64,000 nucleotides of DNA from Aldehydirespirator sp965220345 (GCA_965220345.1 OZ244822.1:2728001-2792000), one strand, 5' to 3'. Counted from the first letter of the stretch, positions 10,971 to 20,198 are shown. Program-made: numbers and translations. The notes: generated by a model from the letters alone, not told the origin.

Positions 10971-11393
10971 TCAAGTGCGGAGATGGCCTACCGCGCTGGT
11001 TGGAGTAAAAAGGGCCATCAGCCGTCGCTCGGTAATCATCGCTTGACGGTATTCATCCCAATCGGGATGCGGGCCGCCAGCCGCTCGCTCATAAAAAGCA
11101 ACCAACGCGTCGCTGGTGGCATCACCGGTGTCAGTGGTCACCGGTGTCAACTCCACGGTGCCGTCAAGCGACACATACGCCCACTCTTTCTCGTCGCTGA
11201 CATGCAGCACAGCTCGAGGATCACGCCGCAGGTTGGCGGTTTTGGCTCTACCGTCAGTAACCGAAATCGAAAACACGCCATCATCAAAGGTGTAGACAAC
11301 ATCTGACGACTGCGGCCTGCCATCGGAGCGGATCGTGATCAAAACTCCAAGCTGGCGTTTTGCGACCCAGTCAAGGGCTTTGGCAAGTTCCAT
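10971..11393 (-). CDS. PPOX-class F420-dependent flavoprotein/oxidoreductase
   Basis: The product has 140 residues, the usual size for the family. It shows the split-barrel pattern of pyridoxamine-phosphate-oxidase-like proteins: VAKRQLGVLITIRSDGRPQS (the short family-type N-terminus), DGVFSISVTDGRAKTANLRR, and PRAVLHVSDEKEWAYVSLDG. Actinobacterial members bind F420 or FMN/heme and reduce small quinones or biliverdin-like substrates; the exact substrate is not readable here. It stands alone, leftward, divergent from the monooxygenase gene at 11581. Short G-rich direct repeats (ggtgggcagagtg) lie just beyond its stop. Confidence 0.75.
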   Translation of the reverse strand: MELAKALDWVAKRQLGVLITIRSDGRPQSSDVVYTFDDGVFSISVTDGRAKTANLRRDPRAVLHVSDEKEWAYVSLDGTVELTPVTTDTGDATSDALVAFYERAAGGPHPDWDEYRQAMITERRLMALFTPTSAVGHLRT

Positions 11394-11580
11394 GATGATT
11401 CTTCTTTGTGGTTTGCTGGAGCTTGTGGCTTGGACTGCTTGCCGCTGTAAGGGCTTACAGTGATTTCTGGGCGGTGATATCTGGGGTTTGCGTGAGCGTG
11501 CTAGACACTATAAGCATTCCCATCTAAGTGCTTGAGCTGATCAAACCCAGAGCCCATACCAATCAGAAAGGCCCAAGATC

Positions 11581-11886
11581 ATGTCCAAAGTTGCCGTATT
11601 CACCAAAGTCGCCTGCAAAGAAGGCAAGAGCGCCGAACTCGAAGAGGCGATGACTGCCATGGTCGCAGCCGCCGAAACAATAGAGGGCGTGGAACTGTAT
11701 TCGTACCACCGTGCCGAGGACGGCAGCTACTGGTTCTTCGCGTTGATGTCGAACATGGAAGCCACCATGAACCACGGCCAGCACCCGGCGCTGCAGGCTG
11801 CGATGGGTGCTGCTATGCAAGCAATGGACGGACAACCCGAAGTGTTTATGACCACACCCGTGGCAGCCACAGGCTTCAGCATCTAA
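11581..11886 (+). CDS. ABM-domain (antibiotic biosynthesis monooxygenase-like) protein
   Basis: The product has 101 residues, the length of a single ferredoxin-like ABM domain. The sequence runs VAVFTKVACKEGKSAELEEA, GVELYSYHRAED, GSYWFFALMSNMEATMNHGQ and HPALQAAMGAAMQAMDGQPE. These small cofactor-free oxygenases (YgiN/ABM type) oxidise quinols or aromatic intermediates, but many members are uncharacterised. An AGAAAGG ribosome-binding site precedes the ATG. It is divergent from the PPOX gene, and the pair may share a redox role, though this is inferred only from proximity. Confidence 0.75.
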   Translation: MSKVAVFTKVACKEGKSAELEEAMTAMVAAAETIEGVELYSYHRAEDGSYWFFALMSNMEATMNHGQHPALQAAMGAAMQAMDGQPEVFMTTPVAATGFSI

Positions 11887-11928
11887 AAAATCTAAGCAAC
11901 CTCTCGCCTTCCACCCTCCCCGCCCCAG

Positions 11929-11982
11929 CGCCGTCAATACTGCTGCTGGAGTAGCAGCGGGCGAGCGGGTCGAGCGACGGCG
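11929..11982. terminator. Nested hairpin between convergent genes
   Basis: An outer stem CGCCGTC/GACGGCG (11929-11935 with 11976-11982) encloses an inner hairpin GCTGCT-GGAGT-AGCAGC (11942-11958). It lies between the rightward ABM gene and the end of the leftward operon. There is no T run, so termination is a guess from position and structure. Confidence 0.4.
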
Positions 11983-12037
11983 AGTGAGCCGAGGGGCTAG
12001 TCAACAAGCGAGCGGCTGATCTGAGCGAACTGACAGA

Positions 12038-12063
12038 TACAGCTAGCGGTTACAGCTAGCGGT
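12038..12063. repeat. 13-bp tandem duplication across the SDR stop codon
   Basis: The 13-base sequence tacagctagcggt occurs twice in direct succession. The stop codon of the leftward SDR gene lies in the second copy. Confidence 0.85.
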
Positions 12064-12838
12064 GACGGTCGCTTGGTTTGGGCCAGCTCGGCGACGCTCC
12101 CCCGTCAAGCACGATCACTTCTCCGTTGATATAGACAGCATCGTCTGAAGCCAAAAACACTGCCACAGCAGCAACATCATCGGGCGTGCCGTAACGGCGC
12201 ATCGGGATTCGCAGCATCCAGTCCGCGTTGAGTTCTGGCTCAGCCAAAGCCGGAGCGGTCATCGCTGTGGAAACAATGCCTGGAGCAATGCAGTTGACAC
12301 GTATTGCGTAAGGGCCAAGCTCAGCTGCAACGCAGCGGGTCAACGCGGTTATGGCTGCTTTGCTGGCGCTGTAATGAGATGAGTCGGTAAACGCCACATG
12401 AGCGCTTACCGATGCCATGTTGATGACCACACCGGGACGCTGTGCCTGCAACCATCGGCGCACCAAAGTCTGAGTCACAACAAAGACGCTGCCGACATTG
12501 ACATTCATCATCGTGTGCCATTGCTCGTCGGTAATCAACTCAAATCGGGAGTTGCCAAAGACTCCGGCATTGTTGACAACCACATCAACACAACCGAACT
12601 CAGATTCGGCGGCTTCAGCGAGTGCCTTAACTTCGGTTCGGTTCGTTACATCGGTCGGCACAGCAAGCGCGGTGCCTCCCGACGCGGTGATCTCATCTGC
12701 AAGCCGTGACACAGCCGTGGCATCAATATCGGCCAGAACGGTAGCGCAACCCTCTTTGGCGAAACGCGCCGCAATCGCCTCACCGATGCCGTTGCCAGCG
12801 CCGGTCACGATGGCGGTTCGCCCAGCAAGACGGCTCAT
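12056..12838 (-). CDS. Short-chain dehydrogenase/reductase
   Basis: The product has 260 residues from ATG 12838, which overlaps the upstream amidohydrolase stop as ATGA and has an AGGA motif in front. The longer open frame to 12907 is overlap and not the start. Classical SDR features are present: GRTAIVTGAGNGIGEAIAAR (NAD(P)-binding TGxxxGIG), VVNNAGVFG, MASVSAHVAF with the catalytic Ser region, HYSASKAAI (Tyr and Lys), and AIRVNCIAPGIVSTAMT. The substrate is unknown. As the last gene of the long leftward operon, it probably oxidises or reduces an intermediate of that pathway. Confidence 0.85.
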   Translation of the reverse strand: MSRLAGRTAIVTGAGNGIGEAIAARFAKEGCATVLADIDATAVSRLADEITASGGTALAVPTDVTNRTEVKALAEAAESEFGCVDVVVNNAGVFGNSRFELITDEQWHTMMNVNVGSVFVVTQTLVRRWLQAQRPGVVINMASVSAHVAFTDSSHYSASKAAITALTRCVAAELGPYAIRVNCIAPGIVSTAMTAPALAEPELNADWMLRIPMRRYGTPDDVAAVAVFLASDDAVYINGEVIVLDGGASPSWPKPSDRHR

Positions 12839-14445
12839 GATGAAATCCTGTCGGTGTCGGGGTTGCGTTGACGGTGCTGCTGGTGACTCTGGGAACTCTG
12901 GTGACAACCGTCGTCATAGAAGCGTTTCACAGCATTGCGGTAGATGGCCATCAACTGTTCGCGCTGTTCATAAGTAGTGTTCGTGCTGGTGTTCGTGCGC
13001 TCCCAAACCTCGATCTGAGCATCCAACTCTTTGACTGCTGCCGCTTCGTCAACGCTCACCACATGACCTTCGTTCACAATGAGCTCGCCGTCAACATACA
13101 ACTCGTCAAGTCGCACACCCCGATGCCGCAGTTCACCCCAAAAGTTGTCGGCATCAACTGGCGGCTCAGCGTCGGCATGCCATGAAGCGACCGCCAGATC
13201 CGAAACCAGCTCACCGTCCGCGAGGGCATCATGTGCATGTGCATCCGGCGCTGAGTCCCCAGCACGACCCGCGACAACATGACCGTGAGTGATGACAGCA
13301 TTGCGCAGGAAAGCGTCGATCTGCGGATCGCGATCGCCACGATGAACAATGCGCGCTAGTTGCCATTCTCTGAGCATGTCACCAGGCTCAAAGACTGCCA
13401 AACTGTCAAGCCCTAAAGCAACCTTGACTCCGTGTCTCATCAAGTCACCTAACGGTGCCACACCAGAGCTGAGCCGCAGATTAGAGCTCGTGTTGATGAC
13501 AACGCTCACCTCACGCATAGCCAGCTTTTTGATCTCGTCGGGACGCAACCACACTCCGTGCGCTACTGCCAACCTCGAAGTCAGCAAGCCGATCCGATCA
13601 AGATACTCAATGAGTCCACCCCCATCTGGGTAAGCGGCATCTGCCCATTGTCTTTGGCGCTGGCTTTCGAGCAGATGCATATGCACCCGATGACCGCCTG
13701 CGGCTGAGCATTCCGCAACTGCCTGCAACGCTTCATTGCTGCACCATTGAGGGCCGATCGGCCCAAGCTGAACGTCAAGGCCCGGTGGCGCAAGATCAGC
13801 GATCTCCCAAAACGCGGCAAGCTGTTCAGCTAAAGCCGGGGGTTTGTTAGATAACTGTGCTTGCACGGCTGATTTCCAGGCTTGAGGCACACGATCCAAA
13901 AGAGCCGCCGAGTCACCATAAAGCGAACTGGCGCGATCCATGATCGGCACAACCAAGGCAATACGCACCCCTACATCCACCGCGGCTGCGATGATCTGCT
14001 GCGCTTCGCTAACTGTGTTACGTAAATCGGCCGGATCGTGAACCAAAACCAGCGAAGACACTCCTGCCCGAGCTGCTTGGCACAACGCCACCACCGTGGT
14101 TATGTAGGGATCTAGCTGCGGTAGACGACGAAGCCCTGTCAACCACAGCTCGAGCGGCTGATCTCTCGCACCGAAACGAACCGGGCTGTGAGGTCTCCCG
14201 TGATCATGAGCATTGGATAAAGGCTCAAAGGCGATGCGTTGAGCACCGGTCCCGTCGCTCGCCAAGCTTTTATCTGCTGACTTGATGAGGAGCTTTCCGC
14301 CGTCGCTGAAAACCCGTTCAGTGACCTGTCGGGGTTCGCTGCGTACTGTTGACACTATGTCGGTGCCTAGCACCATGTCAGTGTCACCGCGGCGAACCCC
14401 TGAGCCAGATCCTGAGCCCATGAAATTCAGCGAGGTTTTACTCAA
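12835..14445 (-). CDS. Metal-dependent amidohydrolase (cytosine deaminase/TRZ-ATZ superfamily)
   Basis: The frame has 536 codons. Metal-ligand motifs of the amidohydrolase TIM barrel are visible: LSNAHDHGRP (HxH), VHMHLLES, LAVAHGVWL and ALGLDSLAVF (the late Asp). The first 80 residues are atypical and include a Ser-Gly repeat (MGSGSGSGV), and the C-terminal 60 residues are low-complexity (TNTSTNTTYEQ, HQSSQSHQQHRQ). The start is uncertain: TTG 14445 overlaps the stop of the transporter lipoprotein gene, and ATG 14421 is an alternative. It is coupled on both sides within the operon. The substrate is probably a cyclic or N-acyl amine brought in by the adjacent ABC importer, which is inference. 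Confidence 0.75.
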   Translation of the reverse strand: MSKTSLNFMGSGSGSGVRRGDTDMVLGTDIVSTVRSEPRQVTERVFSDGGKLLIKSADKSLASDGTGAQRIAFEPLSNAHDHGRPHSPVRFGARDQPLELWLTGLRRLPQLDPYITTVVALCQAARAGVSSLVLVHDPADLRNTVSEAQQIIAAAVDVGVRIALVVPIMDRASSLYGDSAALLDRVPQAWKSAVQAQLSNKPPALAEQLAAFWEIADLAPPGLDVQLGPIGPQWCSNEALQAVAECSAAGGHRVHMHLLESQRQRQWADAAYPDGGGLIEYLDRIGLLTSRLAVAHGVWLRPDEIKKLAMREVSVVINTSSNLRLSSGVAPLGDLMRHGVKVALGLDSLAVFEPGDMLREWQLARIVHRGDRDPQIDAFLRNAVITHGHVVAGRAGDSAPDAHAHDALADGELVSDLAVASWHADAEPPVDADNFWGELRHRGVRLDELYVDGELIVNEGHVVSVDEAAAVKELDAQIEVWERTNTSTNTTYEQREQLMAIYRNAVKRFYDDGCHQSSQSHQQHRQRNPDTDRISS

Positions 14446-15467
14446 ATCCCTTCGAGGATTTCGGTGGTCATAACCTCATTGGCGGGGACTCGTGTCTCGA
14501 TACCACCAGAGTCGAACAGGAACTGCTCCACATCGGCGAAGACGCTCTGGTCAATCCACAGCAAACCGTTGGGATGGCCTTTGATCAGCTCAACCTGCGC
14601 CCGAGCCGAACCGGTGGCCTCCTCAAGCGTCTGTCCGTTCTCGTCACCGTAGAGATCTTGCACGATGCGGGCCATCTCATCAGGGTTGTCCACCGCATAC
14701 TGGAACCCGCGCTGATCGGCGCGCAGCCAGCGGATCAACTCGTCTTTGCGGTTCTCTATGGTGTCCTCGGACGTGAACAGCACGTTCGAGTAGCTGCGGT
14801 CACCGAGATCGCCGATGTGTGCAAACACGACATCAAGACCTTGGGTCTGCAACGCCACCCCTTGACTCGTTGAGAATCCCATGAAGGCAGCAGCACCACC
14901 GTTAACGAGTAGCGCCGGGTCACCAGTGTCGGGAACCAGATCAATGTCACCAATGTCGATGGAAGCAGCTTCGAGCAGTGTCTCGAACTGGGTCCGGTAT
15001 CCGTTCTGCACGCCGATTGTTTGACCAACCATGTCTTGCAGCGACCTGATCGGGTTATCGGCGAAGGAGATGAACGCCAGCGGTGAACGGTGGAAGATCG
15101 CACCGATCGCCACGATTGGGGCACCCGCAGCACGAGACAGGATCACACCTGACACATCTGCGTCACCAAGCAGAGCAGCACCCGAAGCTACATCTGCTGC
15201 CGGGTTGATACCTGGACCACCAGAAATGAACTCGGCGTTGATGTTCTCCTCGGTGAAGTAGCCCATCTCCTCAGCCATGAAATGGCCGCCGAACTGCACA
15301 AGCTTCAGCCAGCCCAGCTGGAAGCTGATATCGGCTGCTGTCGCCTCGTCATCACCGCACGCTGCGAGGATGGCCGGGCTGCCGAGAAGCAAACCCCCGG
15401 CGAGAGCAGATCCCTGCAGCATGCGCCGCCGGGTTAGTGGTTGTTGAAATATGTGCTGTTGTGGCAT
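14442..15467 (-). CDS. ABC transporter substrate-binding lipoprotein, NMT1/SsuA/ThiY type
   Basis: The product has 341 residues with a twin-arginine-like, lipobox-bearing N-terminus (TRRRMLQGSALAGG, then AILAACGDD), so it should be exported and lipid-anchored at Cys about 36. The mature part shows the NMT1/THI5-like fold: SFQLGWLKLVQFGGHFMAEE, GYFTEENINAEFISGGPGIN and MVGQTIGVQNGYRTQF. A strong GGGAGGG ribosome-binding site precedes the ATG. Such proteins bind pyrimidine thiamine precursors, sulfonates, nitrate or related small molecules, and the ligand cannot be assigned from sequence alone. It works with the two permeases and ATPase upstream in the operon. Confidence 0.85.
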   Translation of the reverse strand: MPQQHIFQQPLTRRRMLQGSALAGGLLLGSPAILAACGDDEATAADISFQLGWLKLVQFGGHFMAEEMGYFTEENINAEFISGGPGINPAADVASGAALLGDADVSGVILSRAAGAPIVAIGAIFHRSPLAFISFADNPIRSLQDMVGQTIGVQNGYRTQFETLLEAASIDIGDIDLVPDTGDPALLVNGGAAAFMGFSTSQGVALQTQGLDVVFAHIGDLGDRSYSNVLFTSEDTIENRKDELIRWLRADQRGFQYAVDNPDEMARIVQDLYGDENGQTLEEATGSARAQVELIKGHPNGLLWIDQSVFADVEQFLFDSGGIETRVPANEVMTTEILEGI

Positions 15468-15568
15468 TTATCCCTCCCTGGGTTTGGTTGGCCAACACCG
15501 CTTTTGCGGCGAACTTGAAACTGTGATGGCTTGCCTTTCGGAGGCTTGCCTGTCATGAACTGTGCCTG

Positions 15569-16456
15569 TCATGGCTGAAGCGAAACACGCTCTTGTCCCG
15601 CTAATCGTTTGAGAACTTCCCGCTCTAGAACGCGTGCAGCAAAAAAGAGGCCAATCGACCAGACAGTTGCTACTACCACAACCGCCCAAACGAGATCACT
15701 TCTGATACCAGAAGCTCCCCGCACAAGCTCAACACCAAGACCCTGATTGCCGGTCAACAGTTCGGCGAGCATTGCCGCGAGCACTGCGGCGCGTGCGCCG
15801 TCTTGCACACCGGCGAACAAAAACGGTAGTGCTACCCGGATTCGCACATACCACAACTCTTGCGGGAACGACGCGTTATAGAGACGCATAAGTTCGCTCA
15901 TGTCAGAAGACACGGCTCGCAAACCTTCAGCGAAATATGCGAAAATCGGGAAAAACGTCACGATCGTGACAGCAACAACGCTGGTCCTGAAACCACGCCC
16001 GACAATGAGAGTGATCAGAGGCGCCAGAGCGATCACGGGAATCGTTCGCAGCACTATCGCGAATGGCAAAACAGTGCGTTCAAGTGTGCGGGACGTGACC
16101 ACAATCGCGGCGAGCACAGCCGCGAACACGGTGGACAGCGCCAATCCGAACACAGCGGCTCGCATCGTGACCCAAGACGCGCTCGCTAGATCGGAGCGTC
16201 TTTCGATCACAGCCTCAAAGGTGGCAGCCGGGCCGGGCATAAAGAACGGGTCAATGCCAAAAAGATGAATGATCGCCCACCACGCTGCAATAACACCAGC
16301 AACAACAGCAGTGAGCTTTCCCAGCGGAAAGATGCCACGACTTATTACGCCTCTGCGTCCTACACCACTAGTGCGGCTGCGTTCAACGACAGAGCTAGAA
16401 GCGTCAGTGTTAGAAGCGCCAGTATGAGAAGCGTCAGTATGAGAAGCGTTAGACAT
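15569..16456 (-). CDS. ABC transporter permease (SsuC/ThiX-like), second subunit
   Basis: About 295 residues from ATG 16456, which overlaps the end of the preceding permease. The N-terminal tail consists of 15-bp repeats (SNASHTDASHTGASNTDASS) before the first membrane segment. There are six or so hydrophobic helices and the EAA-type cytoplasmic loop is visible (ELMRLYNASFPQELWYVRIR, then VALPFLFAGVQDGARAA). It is the BPD_transp_1 family partner of the adjacent permease and would form the channel. The 101-base gap after it holds no obvious gene. Confidence 0.85.
   Translation of the reverse strand: MSNASHTDASHTGASNTDASSSVVERSRTSGVGRRGVISRGIFPLGKLTAVVAGVIAAWWAIIHLFGIDPFFMPGPAATFEAVIERRSDLASASWVTMRAAVFGLALSTVFAAVLAAIVVTSRTLERTVLPFAIVLRTIPVIALAPLITLIVGRGFRTSVVAVTIVTFFPIFAYFAEGLRAVSSDMSELMRLYNASFPQELWYVRIRVALPFLFAGVQDGARAAVLAAMLAELLTGNQGLGVELVRGASGIRSDLVWAVVVVATVWSIGLFFAARVLEREVLKRLAGQERVSLQP
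16381..16452. repeat. 15-bp minisatellite in the permease N-terminus
   Basis: A roughly 15-base unit (agaagcgtcagtatg with variants) recurs about four times and encodes the Ser/Asp/Ala-rich tail before the first membrane helix. Confidence 0.7.
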
Positions 16457-17204
16457 GACCGAACCGCCTGATGGCAAGGCCGGTAACAACACTGACAATA
16501 AAATAAGCAGCGATTGAAAGCACCACTGCGGTGGTAATAGTGAGCCAGGTGAGCGGCACATTGAAGCCGAACAAAGCTGTGGACATCAAAGTACCCAGAC
16601 CTCGCGCTCCGCTTCCGCCGGACCATTCGGCGATGATTGCACCGAGTATCGCCCCGGCCCCAGCAGCACGCAGCCCAGCAACAGCTAGCGGCACCGCGCT
16701 AGGCATTTGCAATCGCATCACACGCTGCCAGCGGCTAGCCGAAAGCAGTTCAAAAAGTTCGGCACGGTCTCTGGACACATGCGTCAAACCTTCAATGGCA
16801 CCAATCAGCACAGGAAAGAAACTGGCGATTGCGGCGATAGTTATTCGCACTGCCGATCCTCGTTCTAGCCACAGCACAAGAATGGGTGTGAGAGCGATAA
16901 GCGGCACCGATGCCACAACGACCGCCACGGTGTAAACGGAGCGTCCCATCGTTGGAGCGATAGCCACGATCAACGCCAAACCGAAAGCTGCTGCGGTAGC
17001 GGCTAAGAATCCCCATAGTGATGAGACCAGCGTCGGATGGGAATGAAACCACAGAAGTTCGTGTCGATCGAGCAGCTCGTTGTAGATCTGCGCTGGTGAT
17101 GCAACAGAGTTCGGCAAAGATCCAGCAGCATGTGCAGTCTGCCAAACCGCAATCGCCGCAACGAACACAATCGCAGGCAAAACCAGATCGCGCAACCGTT
17201 TCAT
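16449..17204 (-). CDS. ABC transporter permease (SsuC/ThiX-like), first subunit
   Basis: About 251 residues from ATG 17204 (GAGGCGG in front). A TTG at 17225 is a less likely start. Membrane helices are evident (VLPAIVFVAAIAVW, GFLAATAAAFGLALIVAIA) and the EAA loop reads AELFELLSASRWQRVMRLQM, then PSAVPLAVAGLRAAGAGA. It overlaps the second permease by 8 bases. Two different permeases plus one ATPase and one binding protein make a complete importer of the NitT/TauT class. Confidence 0.85.
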   Translation of the reverse strand: MKRLRDLVLPAIVFVAAIAVWQTAHAAGSLPNSVASPAQIYNELLDRHELLWFHSHPTLVSSLWGFLAATAAAFGLALIVAIAPTMGRSVYTVAVVVASVPLIALTPILVLWLERGSAVRITIAAIASFFPVLIGAIEGLTHVSRDRAELFELLSASRWQRVMRLQMPSAVPLAVAGLRAAGAGAILGAIIAEWSGGSGARGLGTLMSTALFGFNVPLTWLTITTAVVLSIAAYFIVSVVTGLAIRRFGHV

Positions 17205-17261
17205 AGCAGCATCCGCCTCATCCAAGAACCAGTCATCGCAGCATTACAGGTCATCGCAACC

Positions 17262-18062
17262 TCATTGCAACGATTCCTCGAATAGAGCTTCTCGTATGGC
17301 GTTCTCCACCTTGTGGAACTCATCAGTTTTCATCTGTTCAAGCGTGCGAGGCCGCGGCAAACACACTTGAACACGGTCCTGGAGTCGTCCCGGGCGCGCC
17401 GACAACACAAAGACTTCATCAGCAAGCAAAGCAGCTTCGCTAAGCGAATGAGTCACCAAAACAGCAGTCGTGCCGGTTTCTGACCAAATTCGCAGCAGTT
17501 CCAAGTTGAGACGCTGACGTGTGATCTCATCAAGCGCTCCGAAAGGTTCATCAAGCAGCAAAACCTCGGGTGCCAGCACTAGAGCACGGGCGATCGCTAC
17601 ACGCTGACGCATCCCGCCAGAGAGTTCGGCTGGCCGAGCATCCTCAAAACCTTCAAGACCTACCAGTTTGATCAGATCACCGACATCGGCGCGGTTTTCG
17701 CTGCTGCGTTGGCGTGAAAGCTGCAAAGGCAGCCGGATGTTGTCAACAACACTACGCCACGGCAACAGAGCATGATCCTGAAAAACGAAGCCGATACGAC
17801 GTTGACTTCGCAGCTCTGAAGGTGCTCGCCCGCCGACGGTGACGCTGCCTTGTGTGGGTTGCAGCAAATCAGCGATAAGCCTCAGCATTGTGGACTTACC
17901 GCAGCCGCTCGGGCCGATCAATGCAGCAAAACCGCCTGCAGCGACATCAAAACTGACCTTGTCAAGTGCAACAACAGCATCAGCGCCTTTACCGAAACGC
18001 ATACAGACATCCTCAACATGGATGCCGCCTTTGTGGGTGTCGTGTCTTTCTGAGTTCACCAT
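17262..18062 (-). CDS. ABC transporter ATP-binding protein (SsuB/ThiZ-like)
   Basis: The product has 266 residues with all NitT/TauT-type ATPase motifs: Walker A GPSGCGKST, Q-loop VFQDHALLPW, signature LSGGMRQRVAIARAL, Walker B VLLLDEPFGALD and switch VTHSLSEA. It energises the permeases encoded next to it. It sits 57 bases before the first permease and about 60 bases after the E1 beta gene, in the same direction, so probably on one transcript with the catabolic enzymes. Confidence 0.9.
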   Translation of the reverse strand: MVNSERHDTHKGGIHVEDVCMRFGKGADAVVALDKVSFDVAAGGFAALIGPSGCGKSTMLRLIADLLQPTQGSVTVGGRAPSELRSQRRIGFVFQDHALLPWRSVVDNIRLPLQLSRQRSSENRADVGDLIKLVGLEGFEDARPAELSGGMRQRVAIARALVLAPEVLLLDEPFGALDEITRQRLNLELLRIWSETGTTAVLVTHSLSEAALLADEVFVLSARPGRLQDRVQVCLPRPRTLEQMKTDEFHKVENAIREALFEESLQ

Positions 18063-18100
18063 TGCTGACTCGCCTCAGTCACCGCCCACAGAAGCATATG

Positions 18101-18140
18101 TGTCCGCGTCAAATGTGTCTGCATCAAATGTGTCCGCGCT
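18101..18140. repeat. 15-bp tandem repeat at the end of the E1 beta gene
   Basis: Three copies of an approximately 15-base unit (gtgtccgcgtcaaat and variants) straddle the stop codon of the E1 beta gene at 18124. Confidence 0.75.
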
Positions 18141-19143
18141 TATTACGTCCAGCGATGGTGCTGCGAACTGCTTCGATCACAGCAGCTGCGCTAGGCATCA
18201 CTCGACGTTCAAGTTCAGGATTGAACGGCATCGGCACATCGGTGTTGCTGACACGCCGCACAGGGGCTTTGAGATCGCTGAACGCGAACTCGGCGACTGT
18301 TGCTGCCCATTCACTGGCGGCACCGCAGGTTGGGTAGCTCTCATCAACAGCAACGAAACGTCCCGTTTTGGCGACGCTGTCAATAACGAGCTGCTGATCC
18401 CAGGGTTTGAGGGTGCGCAAATCAATAACTTCAGCTTCAATCCTTTCGCTGGCTAGTAGTTCGGCGGCTTCCATGCAGCGATGCACAGCTAGCCCAGCCG
18501 AGCAAATCGTCACATCGCTGCCTAGTCGTTTGATTTCGCCGACCCCTAGCGGTATCACCAAGTCGCCGTCAGGCACCTCGGCTCTGGTTCCGCCGAGTGA
18601 CAACTGATTCAAAAACACCACAGGGTTATCGTCACGAATCGCCGCTTTGAGCAAGCCTTTGGCATCGAAAGGATTGCTCGGCACTACCACTTTGATTAAC
18701 GGCATGTTCATGAACAGCGGATGCATCGGCTGGCTGTGATGCGGGCCAGCACCGAGACCGCCACCGTTTTGGGTCATGAACACGACAGGCAGCGAGGTTT
18801 GCCCGCCGAACATGTAACGCATGTTTCCTGCCTGGTTGGCGATTTGATCCATCGCCAGATACAGGAAAGTACCGAACATTAGGTCCACCACGGTTCGCAA
18901 GCCTGTGGCTGCCGCGCCGATGCCAGCTCCAGCAACAGCTAACTCTGAAATGGGGGTGTCAATAACCCGATCAGGGCCGAACTCGTCACACAAACCGCGT
19001 GTTCCTGCGAACACTCCTAAGCGAACATCTTCGCCGATCAGGACCACCGATTCGTCGCGACGCATCTCTTCGGCTAGAGCTTGGCGGATTGAGGCTATAT
19101 AGGTATTGCGATTGGTGTTACGGCTCACGGTTACGCCACCCAT
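18124..19143 (-). CDS. 2-oxoacid dehydrogenase E1 component, beta subunit (acetoin/pyruvate type)
   Basis: The product has 339 residues, the normal size for E1 beta. Recognisable blocks are VVLIGEDVRLGVFAGTRGLC, DTPISELAVAGAGIGAA, MRYMFGGQTSLPVVFMTQNG, GAGPHHSQPMHPLF (active-site histidines) and VIDLRTLKPWDQQLVIDSV. With the alpha subunit it decarboxylates a 2-oxoacid or acetoin-like diketone precursor using thiamine diphosphate. The start overlaps the alpha gene by 13 bases. No E2 or E3 follows, so the acyl acceptor must come from elsewhere, or the enzyme acts without a lipoyl complex. Confidence 0.88.
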   Translation of the reverse strand: MGGVTVSRNTNRNTYIASIRQALAEEMRRDESVVLIGEDVRLGVFAGTRGLCDEFGPDRVIDTPISELAVAGAGIGAAATGLRTVVDLMFGTFLYLAMDQIANQAGNMRYMFGGQTSLPVVFMTQNGGGLGAGPHHSQPMHPLFMNMPLIKVVVPSNPFDAKGLLKAAIRDDNPVVFLNQLSLGGTRAEVPDGDLVIPLGVGEIKRLGSDVTICSAGLAVHRCMEAAELLASERIEAEVIDLRTLKPWDQQLVIDSVAKTGRFVAVDESYPTCGAASEWAATVAEFAFSDLKAPVRRVSNTDVPMPFNPELERRVMPSAAAVIEAVRSTIAGRNKRGHI

Positions 19144-20189
19144 CGATCCTCTAGCAGCACGGCTTCAGTGGGATCGCTGCTGTTGCGTGCGAACTCCACC
19201 GCAGCGGCAACCGTGTCAACCGCTGCCTTGTCAATGGCATCAAGATCAGCGGCTGATGCAAAGCCAAAACTCAACAGATCCTCACGAAGCCGTGTCAGTG
19301 GATCGCTTGACTCTGCTGCCGCTAGTTCGTCGGCTGAACGGTATTTTTGTCCAGCTAGGAACGCGTCCTCACCTTCAGCATGATCGCGGCGATGCGTTTT
19401 GGCTTCGATAAGTGTCGGGCCGCCACCTTGACGAGCGTGTGTCACAGCCTGCTGGGCTACCAGATACATCTCCAGTGGATCGGATCCGTCAGCGATCACA
19501 CCAGCAATGCCGTAACTATTGGCACGGTCGGCCACATTGTCGATGTTCATGGCATCAGCAGCGGCAGTGAACTCGCCGTATTGGTTGTTTTCGCAGACGA
19601 AAAGCACACCAAGATTCATTGTTGATGCCAGGTTGAGCGACTCATGGAAGCTTCCCTCATTAGCGGCACCATCACCAAAGAAAGTCACCGCCACCTGATC
19701 CGTGCCTCGGGTTTTGGCGCTGAGCGCTGCCCCGACAGCGATCGGGAGCCCGCCAGCGACAATGCCGCACGCACCGAGCACACCTTTGGAGAAATCGGCG
19801 ATATGCATTGAACCGCCTTTACCTTTGCAGTAACCGGTGATCTTGCCGAACAATTCGGCCATCATTCGATCGGGGGCACCACCTTTGGCGATGACGTGAC
19901 CGTGACCACGATGAGTAGAAACGATGTAATCATCGTCACGCAACGCCGTGCATACCCCTGCTGCGATGGCTTCTTGACCGATATAAAGATGCACGAACCC
20001 GGGAAGCTGACCTTGACGAAACAGCAGTCCTACCTGCTCCTCGAAGCGTCGGATCAGCACAACACGGCGGTAAATGTCGAGCGCTGTGGCAGCTCCGACA
20101 GACTTCTTGTCAATGTGGTCGCTGTCGACGTGACCGCTGTCCACTTGCTTGATTTGCTGGGTTTGCTGGGTGATCGGCTTGATGGACAT
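19131..20189 (-). CDS. 2-oxoacid dehydrogenase E1 component, alpha subunit (acetoin/pyruvate type)
   Basis: The product has 352 residues. The thiamine-diphosphate motif GDGAANEGSFHESLNLAS through CENNQYGEF (GDG about 26 residues before NN) is intact, as are STHRGHGHVIAKGG and GGSMHIADFSKGVLGACGIV. The first 35 residues are low-complexity (TQQTQQIKQ, VDSGHVDSDHID) and encoded by short repeats, unlike normal family N-termini. It begins 9 bases after the M20 gene and overlaps E1 beta. Being beside an NMT1-type importer is notable because some of those import thiamine precursors, but a direct link is conjecture. Confidence 0.88.
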   Translation of the reverse strand: MSIKPITQQTQQIKQVDSGHVDSDHIDKKSVGAATALDIYRRVVLIRRFEEQVGLLFRQGQLPGFVHLYIGQEAIAAGVCTALRDDDYIVSTHRGHGHVIAKGGAPDRMMAELFGKITGYCKGKGGSMHIADFSKGVLGACGIVAGGLPIAVGAALSAKTRGTDQVAVTFFGDGAANEGSFHESLNLASTMNLGVLFVCENNQYGEFTAAADAMNIDNVADRANSYGIAGVIADGSDPLEMYLVAQQAVTHARQGGGPTLIEAKTHRRDHAEGEDAFLAGQKYRSADELAAAESSDPLTRLREDLLSFGFASAADLDAIDKAAVDTVAAAVEFARNSSDPTEAVLLEDRWVA

Positions 20190-20198
20190 GACGTGTTC

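Noticed and set aside
18124..20189. Complete pyruvate dehydrogenase complex
   Set aside because: Only E1 alpha and beta are present. The flavoprotein at 28024 is a mycothione reductase, not an E3, and no lipoyl E2 is encoded in the window.
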